This document shows, piece by piece, positions 23,648 through 30,788 of a stretch of DNA of 30,788 nt. The stretch is from CALFXN01 sp964451935. GTDB lineage: Bacteria; Synergistota; Synergistia; Synergistales; Aminobacteriaceae. The notes under the pieces were generated by a model. That model did no database searches, was not told where the DNA came from, and saw nothing but the letters and a program-made list of their open reading frames with translations. Position 1 is the stretch's first letter, and the number at the start of each line of letters is the position of its first letter. The DNA lies in assembly GCA_964451935.1 (NCBI GenBank), contig CAYVKE010000025.1, forward strand, positions 1 through 30,788, given 5' to 3'. Made by a program: the position numbers and the translations under genes.

Positions 23648-25387
23648 CTAATACCGCGACTGGAAGACCTTGACCTTGTACGTCCCCTTGCCGTCGGCCG
23701 TGCTCAGCGTGATGATCGCCGTTCGGTCAATCCCGCTCGCGTTCGGATCGACCGTCACGAACACGTTGCTCGCGGCGTTCTTGTCTCCCGACGTGGCGCT
23801 CAGCGTGCACCAGGGCTGGTCGCTCGCGGCGGTCCAGTTTCTGGCCGTTCCGAAGTCGAGGCGCGCGTGGCTCCCCTTGGCGTCGAAGTCGAGGTTGTTC
23901 CCGGCGATCAGCGGCGGATAGATGAACGGGATGACGTACGTCCTCGAGTCGGACTCCCAGTCCTGCTCGGTCACCTTGATCGCCTCGATCCACATCACGT
24001 ACTGGTTCCCGTACGACCGGCCGTTCTTCCACGAGAACTTCGAATTGAACTGTTTGACCGTGTCCCTCGCCTGGGGCGCGATCCGCCACATCCACTGGTT
24101 GTACGGCTGGAAGTTGCTTCGCGACAGCAGGACGGCGTCGTTGAACTCGCCGAGGTAGAACGGGTTGCCGCCGGAACTCTTGATCGTGGGGCGCGGGAAG
24201 CTGAACGTCCAGTGGGCGTTCGTCGATGCGCTGCTTGGGACGGACATGTTGTTGACCGTGCAGTCGCTGATCGTCACCGACTCGGACGACGAGAAGCTGA
24301 TTCCGGCGCTGAGGCCTCCAGTGGGGCCCGAGGCGTTGAACCCGATGTTCCCTCCCAGGTTCCACGAGAAGCCGCTTGTCGTGCTCGAACTGCCCTGCGT
24401 CGTTCCGGGAGTCGAGTTCATGAGCTGGAGATACCGGTTCGAGTTGTCGTAGTCGAGCCAGTTGTCGAACTCGTAGTTGACCATGTACCCCTGGATCCTC
24501 GCGAGCGTCGTTTTGCTCCATCCCATCTGGCCGTTCTTGTTCTCGTAGTTGTTCGACGGATTCAGCATTCCGCGCTGCTGGACGACGAACCAGTCGTAGT
24601 CCACGTTGTTGGCCTCGTTGTACGAGTGGCAGGCGTAGAGGTAGTACGTGATCTGGAACGCCTGACTGTATATCGAGGCGTCGTAGGTGTATATCTGCGC
24701 CTGGGCCAGTTGCGTCAGGTCGCTCGTCGACGCGGTCACAGCGGCCTCTCCGGCCTCTCTCGCCTGTTTGATGGCATCCTGCTTCGCGTCGTTGTCGGCG
24801 ACGTACGTCGCGAAATTCTGCGCGCGCATCGCGTTGAACGTCTCCATGTCCGGGACGCCCGGCTTGTCGTCGTCGCTGGCGATGGGCTCGGAAAGCACCG
24901 TCGGGGCGCCGTCGGCCGGGGTGATCCACGTGCAGAGGTCGGAGCGGACGGCGTCGCGCGACAGCTTTTCGACCGCGTACAACTCGACGTACCGGAGATC
25001 CTCGGAAACCGAATCCATGTTGAAGTTCGGCTCCTGGCCGATGACCGTCAGAAAGACGTTCACCTCGTCGACCGTCGCATGTTCGAGCGCCACGACCTGT
25101 CCGGCGTCGAACACCTTTTTGACCGCCTCCGCCGTGGAGGCGTCGGGCGTGAACCCTTCACGGAGCGATACGAGCAGCGGCGAGTCCGTCGCTTCGCCGT
25201 CGTAGGGAAGAAACTCGGCCGCGATCTCCCTGAGGTGGGCGGCCAGATCACCGTGAACGTTCCCGATGTAATAAATCTTGTCGAGAATCGCACGCATCCC
25301 CGTTCCGTCTCCCCCGCTGCATCCTCCGGAAATCAGGGCCGCCGCGCAGAGCAGGAAAATGAAAAATACGAGCTTTTTGTTGCTCAC
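23648..25387 (-). CDS. Lipoprotein with leukocidin-like central region and C-terminal BACON-like domain
   Basis: This gene encodes 579 residues. The GTG at 25387 has GGGAGG about 9 nt upstream and starts a lipoprotein signal, KKLVFFIFLLCAAALISGGC, with Cys23 as the likely lipidated residue. Residues 290-490 resemble the leukocidin/hemolysin family of beta-barrel pore formers. Around 332-378 are two Ser/Thr/Gly-rich amphipathic strands around a Gly-rich turn (GFSWNLGGNIGF, then GGLSAGISFSSSESVTI), like the stem hairpin. A WTFSFPRP strand and NFQPYNQWMWRI follow. Residues 500-579 read as a BACON-type beta sandwich (NWTAASDQPWCTLSATSG, then DRTAIITLSTADG and VKVFQSRY). The pore-former assignment is inference; the BACON call is firmer. 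It may be an envelope-anchored toxin or adhesin. Confidence 0.7.
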   Translation of the reverse strand: MSNKKLVFFIFLLCAAALISGGCSGGDGTGMRAILDKIYYIGNVHGDLAAHLREIAAEFLPYDGEATDSPLLVSLREGFTPDASTAEAVKKVFDAGQVVALEHATVDEVNVFLTVIGQEPNFNMDSVSEDLRYVELYAVEKLSRDAVRSDLCTWITPADGAPTVLSEPIASDDDKPGVPDMETFNAMRAQNFATYVADNDAKQDAIKQAREAGEAAVTASTSDLTQLAQAQIYTYDASIYSQAFQITYYLYACHSYNEANNVDYDWFVVQQRGMLNPSNNYENKNGQMGWSKTTLARIQGYMVNYEFDNWLDYDNSNRYLQLMNSTPGTTQGSSSTTSGFSWNLGGNIGFNASGPTGGLSAGISFSSSESVTISDCTVNNMSVPSSASTNAHWTFSFPRPTIKSSGGNPFYLGEFNDAVLLSRSNFQPYNQWMWRIAPQARDTVKQFNSKFSWKNGRSYGNQYVMWIEAIKVTEQDWESDSRTYVIPFIYPPLIAGNNLDFDAKGSHARLDFGTARNWTAASDQPWCTLSATSGDKNAASNVFVTVDPNASGIDRTAIITLSTADGKGTYKVKVFQSRY

Positions 25388-25472
25388 GTCATTCGCCTCC
25401 CGATGGCATGTTTCGGATTTTTGTTCATCTCCCGATGGATATGATACGCCCTGACAGTCCGTCAAAGTCAAG

Positions 25473-25498
25473 AGGCGCTCCCCCGAAGGGGAGCGCCT
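25473..25498. terminator. Hairpin terminator between the lipoprotein and FG-GAP genes
   Basis: AGGCGCTCCCC (25473-25483) and GGGGAGCGCCT (25488-25498) form an 11-bp perfect stem with a 4-nt loop. It lies 19 nt after the stop of the FG-GAP gene. On the minus strand the following CTTGACTTTG is only moderately T-rich, so termination may be partial and the lipoprotein gene may receive some readthrough. Confidence 0.75.
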
Positions 25499-25516
25499 CT
25501 TTGTTTCGTTTTCGTT

Positions 25517-28500
25517 TCAGCGCTTCCGGAACAGGAGCGCGAGCGGCAGCGCGAGGAACGCCGCGACCGGCGCAAGGCCGGTCGAACAGCCGCCGCCCGA
25601 TCCGCTTCCGGTGTCGCCGACGGTCAGGACCTTCGTCGCGATGCGTCCCGACGGGTTCTCGTCGTCCGCGGCCGGCAGGACGGAGGACGCTGCGATCATC
25701 CGCAGCGGCACGGTCTGCGCAGAGCCGGGCGCCGTGTAGAGCATCTGAACAACATACTCCTCTCCGTTCTGGAGCATCGGAACGGTTTTATGGCTCACGA
25801 ATCCGCTCGCGTTGCGGAGGTAGACCGAGGCGTTGAGGAGCGAACTCTGCGCGGTCCCCTGCGCGTCGGTGAACCGGATCGTCGCCTGGACGACCGCCGT
25901 CTGTCCTGGAGCGAGTTCATGGGTTTCGCTTCCGAACGTGCCGTCCGCGTTCAGCGGCCGGACGGACATCGAGTCCGGAACGATGGCGAGGCTCCGGCCG
26001 TTCGACTGCGTCCGGAGGAACCGCGAGCCGTCTCCGCTCGCGACGGGGCTCGCTGTGCTCGCTACGCTCGCGGCGACCGATTGCTGCTCCGGGTCGTAGA
26101 CGCCGACGAGAATCTGGCCGTGGTCGTTGTTCGTTTGCAGGTTCCCTCCGTCGGTCGTGAGCGAAATATGGAGGTATCCCGCCGTCTGCGTCGCGTGCGT
26201 CGTGAAGGTGATTCCGAGATCCTGCCAGTTGTTGCTCGTTCCGCTGTCGCGGCCCGGAATCGACAGGATCGTCGTCGACCCGAGGGGCTTCGCCTTCGTG
26301 ACGTCCGGATCCTCATGGCTCGACGCGATCGGCTGGAAGGCGAACGCGACCGTCACCTTTCCGGTCGGGACGAAGCTGTAGTTGTAGACGCGCATCGTCG
26401 CGTGGACCTGCGTGTTGATGGGAAGCGCCTGTCCGCTCACGCCGCTCTTGTCGACGATGGACGCCTCCTGGAAGACGACGCCCCGGATGCGGCTCGCGTC
26501 GCCCGGGAAGGGGTTCGCCTGCCACTTGCCCGCGTTGATGACCCACTGCCGCGGCAGGTTCAGGGCCGGATCGGCGGTCGCGTTGTAGGGGGACGTGTCG
26601 CCCCAGATCGCGGAGTACTTTTTATAGAGGTTCGCCACGGCGTAGGCGACGGAAAGCGCGCCCGCGTCGCTCGTGTAGATGGCCGCGTCGACCGTGAACT
26701 GCTGGTCTCCGGGGGTCATTCCCGAGGGGCTGACGTAGCTCGACACGCCCGGCCAGGAGACCGTGATGCCGCCGAGCTTGCTCCGGTCGGATGTCGTGAT
26801 CGTGTCGGTCCCGTAGGAGTAGTCCCCGGTCAGGCCGAAGCTGAAGGCTTTCTTGATTTCGAGGCCCCACGCGGGCAGGTTGAGGTTCGCGTAGGCGGAC
26901 ACGGTGTTCTTCAGCGATTTCAGGTCCTCCTCGTGCTGCTTGACCTCGATCGTGAAGTTGTACGACGCGCTGTCGACGTTGCCCATGATCTGCCCGGTGC
27001 TCTTGGCGAGGACGGTTCCGTTGATGTCCTTCCAGAAGTCGTCGTCGGGCTTCGTCGAGGCTCCCTGCGGAAAGTCCCGGGTCTGTTCGAGCTTCTTCGG
27101 GTACGAGAAGAGATTCAGCCCGTTGTGCCGGGGCTCGTACCAGTCGACTTCCTTTCCGGAGGTCGGCGCGAAGCTCGACTCGATCACCTGCGGGACGATG
27201 AACTGGACGAACTTGCGGTACTTCTGGTCGCCGCTGACCACAAACGCCTGCGACTCGGGCGCGAGGACCGGGTAGCGCCAGACGTCGTGCGTGTTGGCGC
27301 GGTAGTAGATCTGGTCGTCGTACTGCGCCGTCGCCGTGAGGTTCGTCGTGGTCGTCACGGTCTTCGACTCGGTGTTCTTCGCGACGGCCTCGCCCGCGTA
27401 CTTCACGCCCGCGTCGAACATCTTCGTGTTTTCCTTGAAGAGGTTGTTCTTCGCCACCGTGAAGCTCGCGGAGGCGCCCCAGTGCCCCGAGCTGGTCTTC
27501 GTGGTGCTCGTTCCCTGCGCGTCGGTCGTCTTGCCGGTGACCGACGTCGAGTAGCCGTTGAGGACGGCGAAGGCGTCCATCGTCCGCTGCCCGTCGCCGC
27601 TCGCCACCATGTCCCAGTGCCTCGGCGGCGCCTGGACGATGAAGATCGGCTCGATGTTGTCGTACACGGTGAAGCCCGTCGGCCGGCCGAGGACCATGCT
27701 GTCGTCGTCGAGGTCGGCCGCCGTGATCGTCGGGACGACGTTGCAGTCGAGCTGTCCGTCGGCTTTCGTCCCCTTGGCGATCAGCTTCAGGCCCGCCGAC
27801 TCGTCCCACGTGAAGATCCCCCAGCGGACGCCGTCCTTCCCGGACGACCCGTCGAGCGTCGAGACGAGGCCGATCTGCTTCCGGAGCTTCTCGGTGTCGG
27901 GGTACAGGAACATCCCGGTAGCGATCGAGAAGCGCGCGTGGTCGTCGTCCATCTTCCAGTCGCTGTCCTTGTCGGTCAGGTAGTAGCCGTGCCGGTCTCC
28001 CTTGCCGGAAAGGACGAGCGCGCCGTCGACGACGGGCCACTTGTGGATGTTGATGTGAAGCCGCGTGGCGTGGTCCGACTCCGTGTGGATGTGGGCCAGC
28101 TCGCCGAATCCGTCCCCGTCGAGGTCCGCGATCGAGGCTTCGACGGCCGGAGTGGACTCGTCCGCGAGCTTCGATGTCGTTCCGACGTCCTCGCCCTTGA
28201 CGAGCTTCTTGACCTCCCCGTTGACGATCTTGTAGACATCGAGGTAGAGCGTCGACGTCGTTGTCGAATTGGCCGACTTGCCGTGAAGGACGGCCATCTC
28301 GTCGAATCCGTCGCCATCGATGTCGCCCATGGCTGCGGTGACGCTGTCGTACTGCACGTGCCACTGGCCGACATCCGATGTCTTCTCGTAGAAGAAATTC
28401 CACGCCGGATCGCCCGAGCCCGTGTACGTCAGGCGCAGGAGCTTCAGGCCGTTGTTGTGGTCTCCGCCGTCGGGCGCCTGGACCTTGGTGTAATAGAGGC

Positions 28501-29446
28501 CGACCTCAGGGTTCCCGTCGCCGTCCATGTCGCCGATGGCCATCCGGTTGCTGTTCGGCGGCTTCTTGGTGGTCAGACCGCCGACGACGTCGCCTCCGGT
28601 CGTGTACTCGATCCACGGCCCGGTCCATACCTTGACGCTCCCCGATCCGCGGCAGGCGTCGTACAGGGACTTGCCGTCGATGAAGAGCAGCGCGATCTTC
28701 GTATTCTTGTGGTCGTCTTTTCCGTCCGGGTTGGTGATGTAGTTCACCAGCCAGTCGGTGTATCCGTCCTTGTCCCAGTCCCAGGCGACCATGTCGTGCG
28801 CCACGTTCCGGTCGAGCGCCGGCGCGTCGACATGGGAGCCGTCCGCGTTGAACTTGTACTTGAAATAAGGCCTCTTGATGCCCGTGACCTTGACGCGGCC
28901 GATGCGGCCCACGGTCCCGGAGGATTCCGACCGTCCGGTCAGCTCCAGCCAGAAGTCGGTCGTGTCGCCGTCGCTGTCCTGCTTCGTCAGGTACGACGTG
29001 CAGATGATCCCTGTGGGGACCTTCTCGAAGATCGATTGCCCCATGAAGTCTCCGGCGATCGTCCTGGTCTGGGGAACGACGCCGAACGCCTGTGTCTGGG
29101 AGAAGACGCGGCTGTTGTCGTTGCCGGAAACGCCGAGATCCGATTTCGTACTCGCCATGACGTTCGAGCCGTAGTACTTCGAAAGGTCCGTCTCCGGGTC
29201 CGCCGCCTGGCCGCGGTAGGTCTTGAGGCCGTAATCGGAGTCCATGAAGGAGATGATCGCCCGGTGTTTCGGGACGATGACATTCTCGTATCCCGAACCG
29301 AGCGGCTCGACGTGGTCCTCGGCCGCTATCGCCGGAACCGGGGCCGCCATACAGAAAACGGCCGCAACAACGGCCGACAATGCGAAGGTCCCTGGAATGC
29401 GTCGGCGGGATTTTTCGCGCCCATTGTTCTTTTTCGTTTCGTCCAT
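25517..29446 (-). CDS. Large exported FG-GAP/VCBS-repeat protein with Synerg-CTERM tail
   Basis: This gene encodes 1309 residues. The ATG at 29446 is preceded by AGGAGGGG; the frame is open to 29524 without a ribosome site. Residues 1-42 are a signal peptide ending AIAA. Ca-binding FG-GAP loops occur near 223 (DWDKDGYTD), 306 (DMDGDGNPE), 375 (DIDGDGFDE) and 441 (DLDGDGFGE), so the N-terminal third is probably a beta propeller. The middle (about 560-950) has Thr/Ser-rich alternating strands (SASFTVAKNN, TTTTNLTATAQYDDQIYY) of no recognised family. The C-terminus, GSGSGGGCSTGLAPVAAFLA and a final RKR, is a Synerg-CTERM-type sorting signal, so the protein is probably processed and retained at the cell surface. 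A ligand or adhesion role is likely but not shown. Confidence 0.88.
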   Translation of the reverse strand: MDETKKNNGREKSRRRIPGTFALSAVVAAVFCMAAPVPAIAAEDHVEPLGSGYENVIVPKHRAIISFMDSDYGLKTYRGQAADPETDLSKYYGSNVMASTKSDLGVSGNDNSRVFSQTQAFGVVPQTRTIAGDFMGQSIFEKVPTGIICTSYLTKQDSDGDTTDFWLELTGRSESSGTVGRIGRVKVTGIKRPYFKYKFNADGSHVDAPALDRNVAHDMVAWDWDKDGYTDWLVNYITNPDGKDDHKNTKIALLFIDGKSLYDACRGSGSVKVWTGPWIEYTTGGDVVGGLTTKKPPNSNRMAIGDMDGDGNPEVGLYYTKVQAPDGGDHNNGLKLLRLTYTGSGDPAWNFFYEKTSDVGQWHVQYDSVTAAMGDIDGDGFDEMAVLHGKSANSTTTSTLYLDVYKIVNGEVKKLVKGEDVGTTSKLADESTPAVEASIADLDGDGFGELAHIHTESDHATRLHINIHKWPVVDGALVLSGKGDRHGYYLTDKDSDWKMDDDHARFSIATGMFLYPDTEKLRKQIGLVSTLDGSSGKDGVRWGIFTWDESAGLKLIAKGTKADGQLDCNVVPTITAADLDDDSMVLGRPTGFTVYDNIEPIFIVQAPPRHWDMVASGDGQRTMDAFAVLNGYSTSVTGKTTDAQGTSTTKTSSGHWGASASFTVAKNNLFKENTKMFDAGVKYAGEAVAKNTESKTVTTTTNLTATAQYDDQIYYRANTHDVWRYPVLAPESQAFVVSGDQKYRKFVQFIVPQVIESSFAPTSGKEVDWYEPRHNGLNLFSYPKKLEQTRDFPQGASTKPDDDFWKDINGTVLAKSTGQIMGNVDSASYNFTIEVKQHEEDLKSLKNTVSAYANLNLPAWGLEIKKAFSFGLTGDYSYGTDTITTSDRSKLGGITVSWPGVSSYVSPSGMTPGDQQFTVDAAIYTSDAGALSVAYAVANLYKKYSAIWGDTSPYNATADPALNLPRQWVINAGKWQANPFPGDASRIRGVVFQEASIVDKSGVSGQALPINTQVHATMRVYNYSFVPTGKVTVAFAFQPIASSHEDPDVTKAKPLGSTTILSIPGRDSGTSNNWQDLGITFTTHATQTAGYLHISLTTDGGNLQTNNDHGQILVGVYDPEQQSVAASVASTASPVASGDGSRFLRTQSNGRSLAIVPDSMSVRPLNADGTFGSETHELAPGQTAVVQATIRFTDAQGTAQSSLLNASVYLRNASGFVSHKTVPMLQNGEEYVVQMLYTAPGSAQTVPLRMIAASSVLPAADDENPSGRIATKVLTVGDTGSGSGGGCSTGLAPVAAFLALPLALLFRKR

Positions 29447-29828
29447 GAAATCCCCTCCTGTGCCGGAAGTGTTTTTCGTCAGCGAACTGTTTGCCGCGTC
29501 TTCGGCTATCACAACCTTTCTCAATGTGATCTTCTTTGGCGAAACATACGGCGTCGTTGCATATCCGTACGCTTTTTTTCTCTATTTTGAGTATAGAGTC
29601 AAGCCCTGTTCTCCACCATAGACGAGTTCAGGGGTATATGCGTATTATCGCCCCTGACTGCGTGTCAGGGGCAAGGGAGGTGTTCCGTTTTTTCGGGAAT
29701 CGCCGGGACGTTGCGGCGGATTGACGGCCGGTGCGTCGCCGCCGTTGCGTGAAATGCGGAGACCCCGGCGCTCATGCTATAATTTACAAATAGACCGAAA
29801 TTCCACGGCGCGCGGGGGTGCGGTATAG
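29447..29828. other. Divergent intergenic region with palindrome and promoter elements
   Basis: No gene is seen. The FG-GAP gene has a long AT-rich leader here. GCCCCTGAC (29650-29658) and GTCAGGGGC (29664-29672) form a perfect 9-bp inverted repeat with a 5-nt loop and no T-run, so it could be an operator. On the minus strand GATAAT (29649-29644) lies next to it and is a possible -10 for the FG-GAP gene, without a convincing -35. Confidence 0.5.
29775..29783 (+). promoter_or_regulatory. Extended -10 promoter of the small exported protein gene
   Basis: TGCTATAAT is a perfect extended -10, 45 nt before the ATG at 29829. No -35 is evident at 17 nt, as is common for extended -10 promoters. The same nonamer is used in front of the Fic gene. 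Confidence 0.7.
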
Positions 29829-30251
29829 ATGAGAAAGGCATGTGCGGTATTCGTCCTTTTCGTTCTTGCGTTGTCCGCTTCGACGGCTTTCGCCGGAGAC
29901 GTCCCGAATCTCGTGGGGCGCTGGGCGGGGTATATTCTGGCGATGGACCAGCAGGGGAACCAGGATCAGCGCGGGAAGGCCGTGTACGTCTTCCAGGCGC
30001 AGAGCGGCGACATCTTCAGCGGCTACATGGAGGCGAGCTATCCGGACGGAACGAAGTACTCGAAGCCGATTGCGGGCTCCGTGGGCGCGGGAACGGATTC
30101 CGAGGACCTCGCCGTCTATTTCACGGAGGGCGTCGACGGATTCGTCCGCGCCGAACTGGCCCTGAACTGGCGGGAGATGTGCATCTACCATGTCGAGCCT
30201 GGCGCAAAGAGCTGGGCGACCGTCACGGACCTGCGTCGCACGAAGCGCTGA
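29829..30251 (+). CDS. Small exported protein of unknown function
   Basis: This gene encodes 140 residues. The signal peptide MRKACAVFVLFVLALSASTAFA is followed by GDVPNLVGRWAGYI, giving a mature protein of about 118 residues. The mature part has short beta-rich stretches (KAVYVFQAQSGDIFSGYME, then WATVTDLRRTKR) and looks like a small lipocalin-like or beta-barrel periplasmic protein; I do not recognise the family. The GNW/GRW-type start followed by a strand and a GxxFxG turn recalls small stress or bile-type barrels, but that is weak. It has its own promoter and a good terminator, so it is expressed alone. Confidence 0.82.
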   Translation: MRKACAVFVLFVLALSASTAFAGDVPNLVGRWAGYILAMDQQGNQDQRGKAVYVFQAQSGDIFSGYMEASYPDGTKYSKPIAGSVGAGTDSEDLAVYFTEGVDGFVRAELALNWREMCIYHVEPGAKSWATVTDLRRTKR

Positions 30252-30270
30252 CCGCTTCCCGGGACGTTCG

Positions 30271-30305
30271 GGCCGTTCCCCCTTCACGAGGGAACGGCCT
30301 TTTTT
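30271..30305 (+). terminator. Intrinsic terminator of the small exported protein gene
   Basis: GGCCGTTCCC (30271-30280) and GGGAACGGCC (30290-30299) form a 10-bp perfect stem with a 9-nt loop, followed by T6 at 30300-30305. Confidence 0.92.
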
Positions 30306-30342
30306 CGTGCCGATCGTTTCGGGTGTCGACGATCCGTCCGCG

Positions 30343-30788
30343 CTATTTCTTCGGGGCGCCGAGCGCGACGAGCCCCGCCCCGCGTTCCTTCGAAAACCGG
30401 AAGAAGCTGACAAGCTTCTGAAGCTCCGCGGACAGCCCCGCGAGATCCACGGACCCTTTCGCCACCCGCTCGGCGGACGTCGCCACCTCCGCGACCTGTC
30501 CCCGGACCATCTCCGACGACGCCGACGACGACCCGACGCGCGACGCGATGTTCTGAACCGCCGTAGCGATCTCCTCGCTCGACGCCGCCTGCTCTTCCGA
30601 CACCGCCGCAAGATCCTGCGTCGCCGCCGAAATCGCCGTGAGCGCGTCCATCATCCGGCGGATCGTCTCCTGCGTCTCTCGCGCCAGTCCGCTCGATTCC
30701 CGCGAGTCCTTCGCGTTGTTTTCCGACGCCGCCACGACCTTGTCCAGGTCTTTCGTGATGATCCCCGCAAGGTCCGCGATCTTCTTCG
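30343..30788 (-). CDS. Methyl-accepting chemotaxis protein, C-terminal part only
   Basis: About 148 residues of the C-terminus are present; the gene continues beyond the right edge of the window. The heptad-rich coiled coil, with ISAATQDLAAVSEEQAASSEEIATAVQNIA (part of it shown only to name the family), is the methylation-helix side of an MCP signalling domain returning toward the membrane. The hairpin tip that contacts CheA and CheW should lie upstream. The tail ends FFRFSKERGAGLVALGAPKK, with no NWETF-type CheR-binding pentapeptide. The sensory domain and ligand cannot be seen. Confidence 0.92.
   Translation of the reverse strand, partial: KKIADLAGIITKDLDKVVAASENNAKDSRESSGLARETQETIRRMMDALTAISAATQDLAAVSEEQAASSEEIATAVQNIASRVGSSSASSEMVRGQVAEVATSAERVAKGSVDLAGLSAELQKLVSFFRFSKERGAGLVALGAPKK

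Noticed and set aside
22079..25444. A 1121-codon plus-strand frame across tnaA and the lipoprotein gene
   Set aside because: It spans two real genes and a terminator in another frame; the protein is low-complexity Arg-rich.
25790..29590. A 1266-codon open frame opposite the FG-GAP gene
   Set aside because: Composition is Arg/Val/Asp-rich with no domains; it mirrors the real GC-rich gene with signal peptide and ribosome site.
29597..29602. TTGACT as -35 of the FG-GAP gene promoter (minus strand)
   Set aside because: At 17 nt downstream there is only an A-run; the nearby TATACT is 1 nt away, so spacing is wrong.

Overview
The window is GC-rich bacterial DNA, most likely from a member of the Synergistota. 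The best marker is the C-terminus of the large exported protein at 25517-29446: a GSGSGGGC motif, a hydrophobic stretch and a final RKR, the layout of the Synerg-CTERM sorting signal. The gene content (tryptophanase, amino-acid-type ABC transporter, D-cysteine desulfhydrase, chemoreceptor) suits an amino-acid-fermenting organism. Genus and species cannot be read from the sequence. Three N-runs (3261-3270, 11658-11734, 18538-18623) show it is a draft scaffold; two interrupt genes.

Positions 1-9.3 kb form an accessory, defence-island-like region. It starts inside a DUF499-type ATPase gene, followed by a small unknown gene. Next come a 33-codon remnant of an AAA/DUF4143 ATPase gene ending in a long inverted repeat, a low-GC insert with a Fic-family protein, an intact copy of the same ATPase, a conserved protein that may be macrodomain-like, a Phd/PIN toxin-antitoxin pair and a DUF6880 protein.

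Positions 9.35-12.5 kb hold a minus-strand trpC-trpB-trpA operon. Upstream is a complete trp attenuator: a good promoter, a 15-residue leader peptide with three consecutive Trp codons, alternative hairpins, and an unexpected second strong terminator before trpC.

Positions 12.5-15.3 kb carry a family 4-type uracil-DNA glycosylase and a convergent two-gene unit (D-cysteine desulfhydrase, acetamidase/formamidase). Positions 15.4-20.4 kb are a four-gene operon with its own promoter: a tandem-domain ABC substrate-binding protein, a STAS-domain protein, a permease and an ATPase. The three transport subunits resemble the TrpXYZ type. An iron-sulfur-flavoprotein-like gene follows, then an AraC regulator divergent from a tryptophanase-like lyase. 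Tryptophan synthesis, possible uptake and breakdown are thus all within about 14 kb.

Positions 23.6-30.8 kb encode surface or secreted proteins: a lipoprotein with a leukocidin-like central region and a C-terminal BACON-like domain, the 1309-residue FG-GAP protein with the Synerg-CTERM tail, a small exported protein, and the C-terminal end of a methyl-accepting chemotaxis protein. No tRNA, rRNA or CRISPR array was seen.
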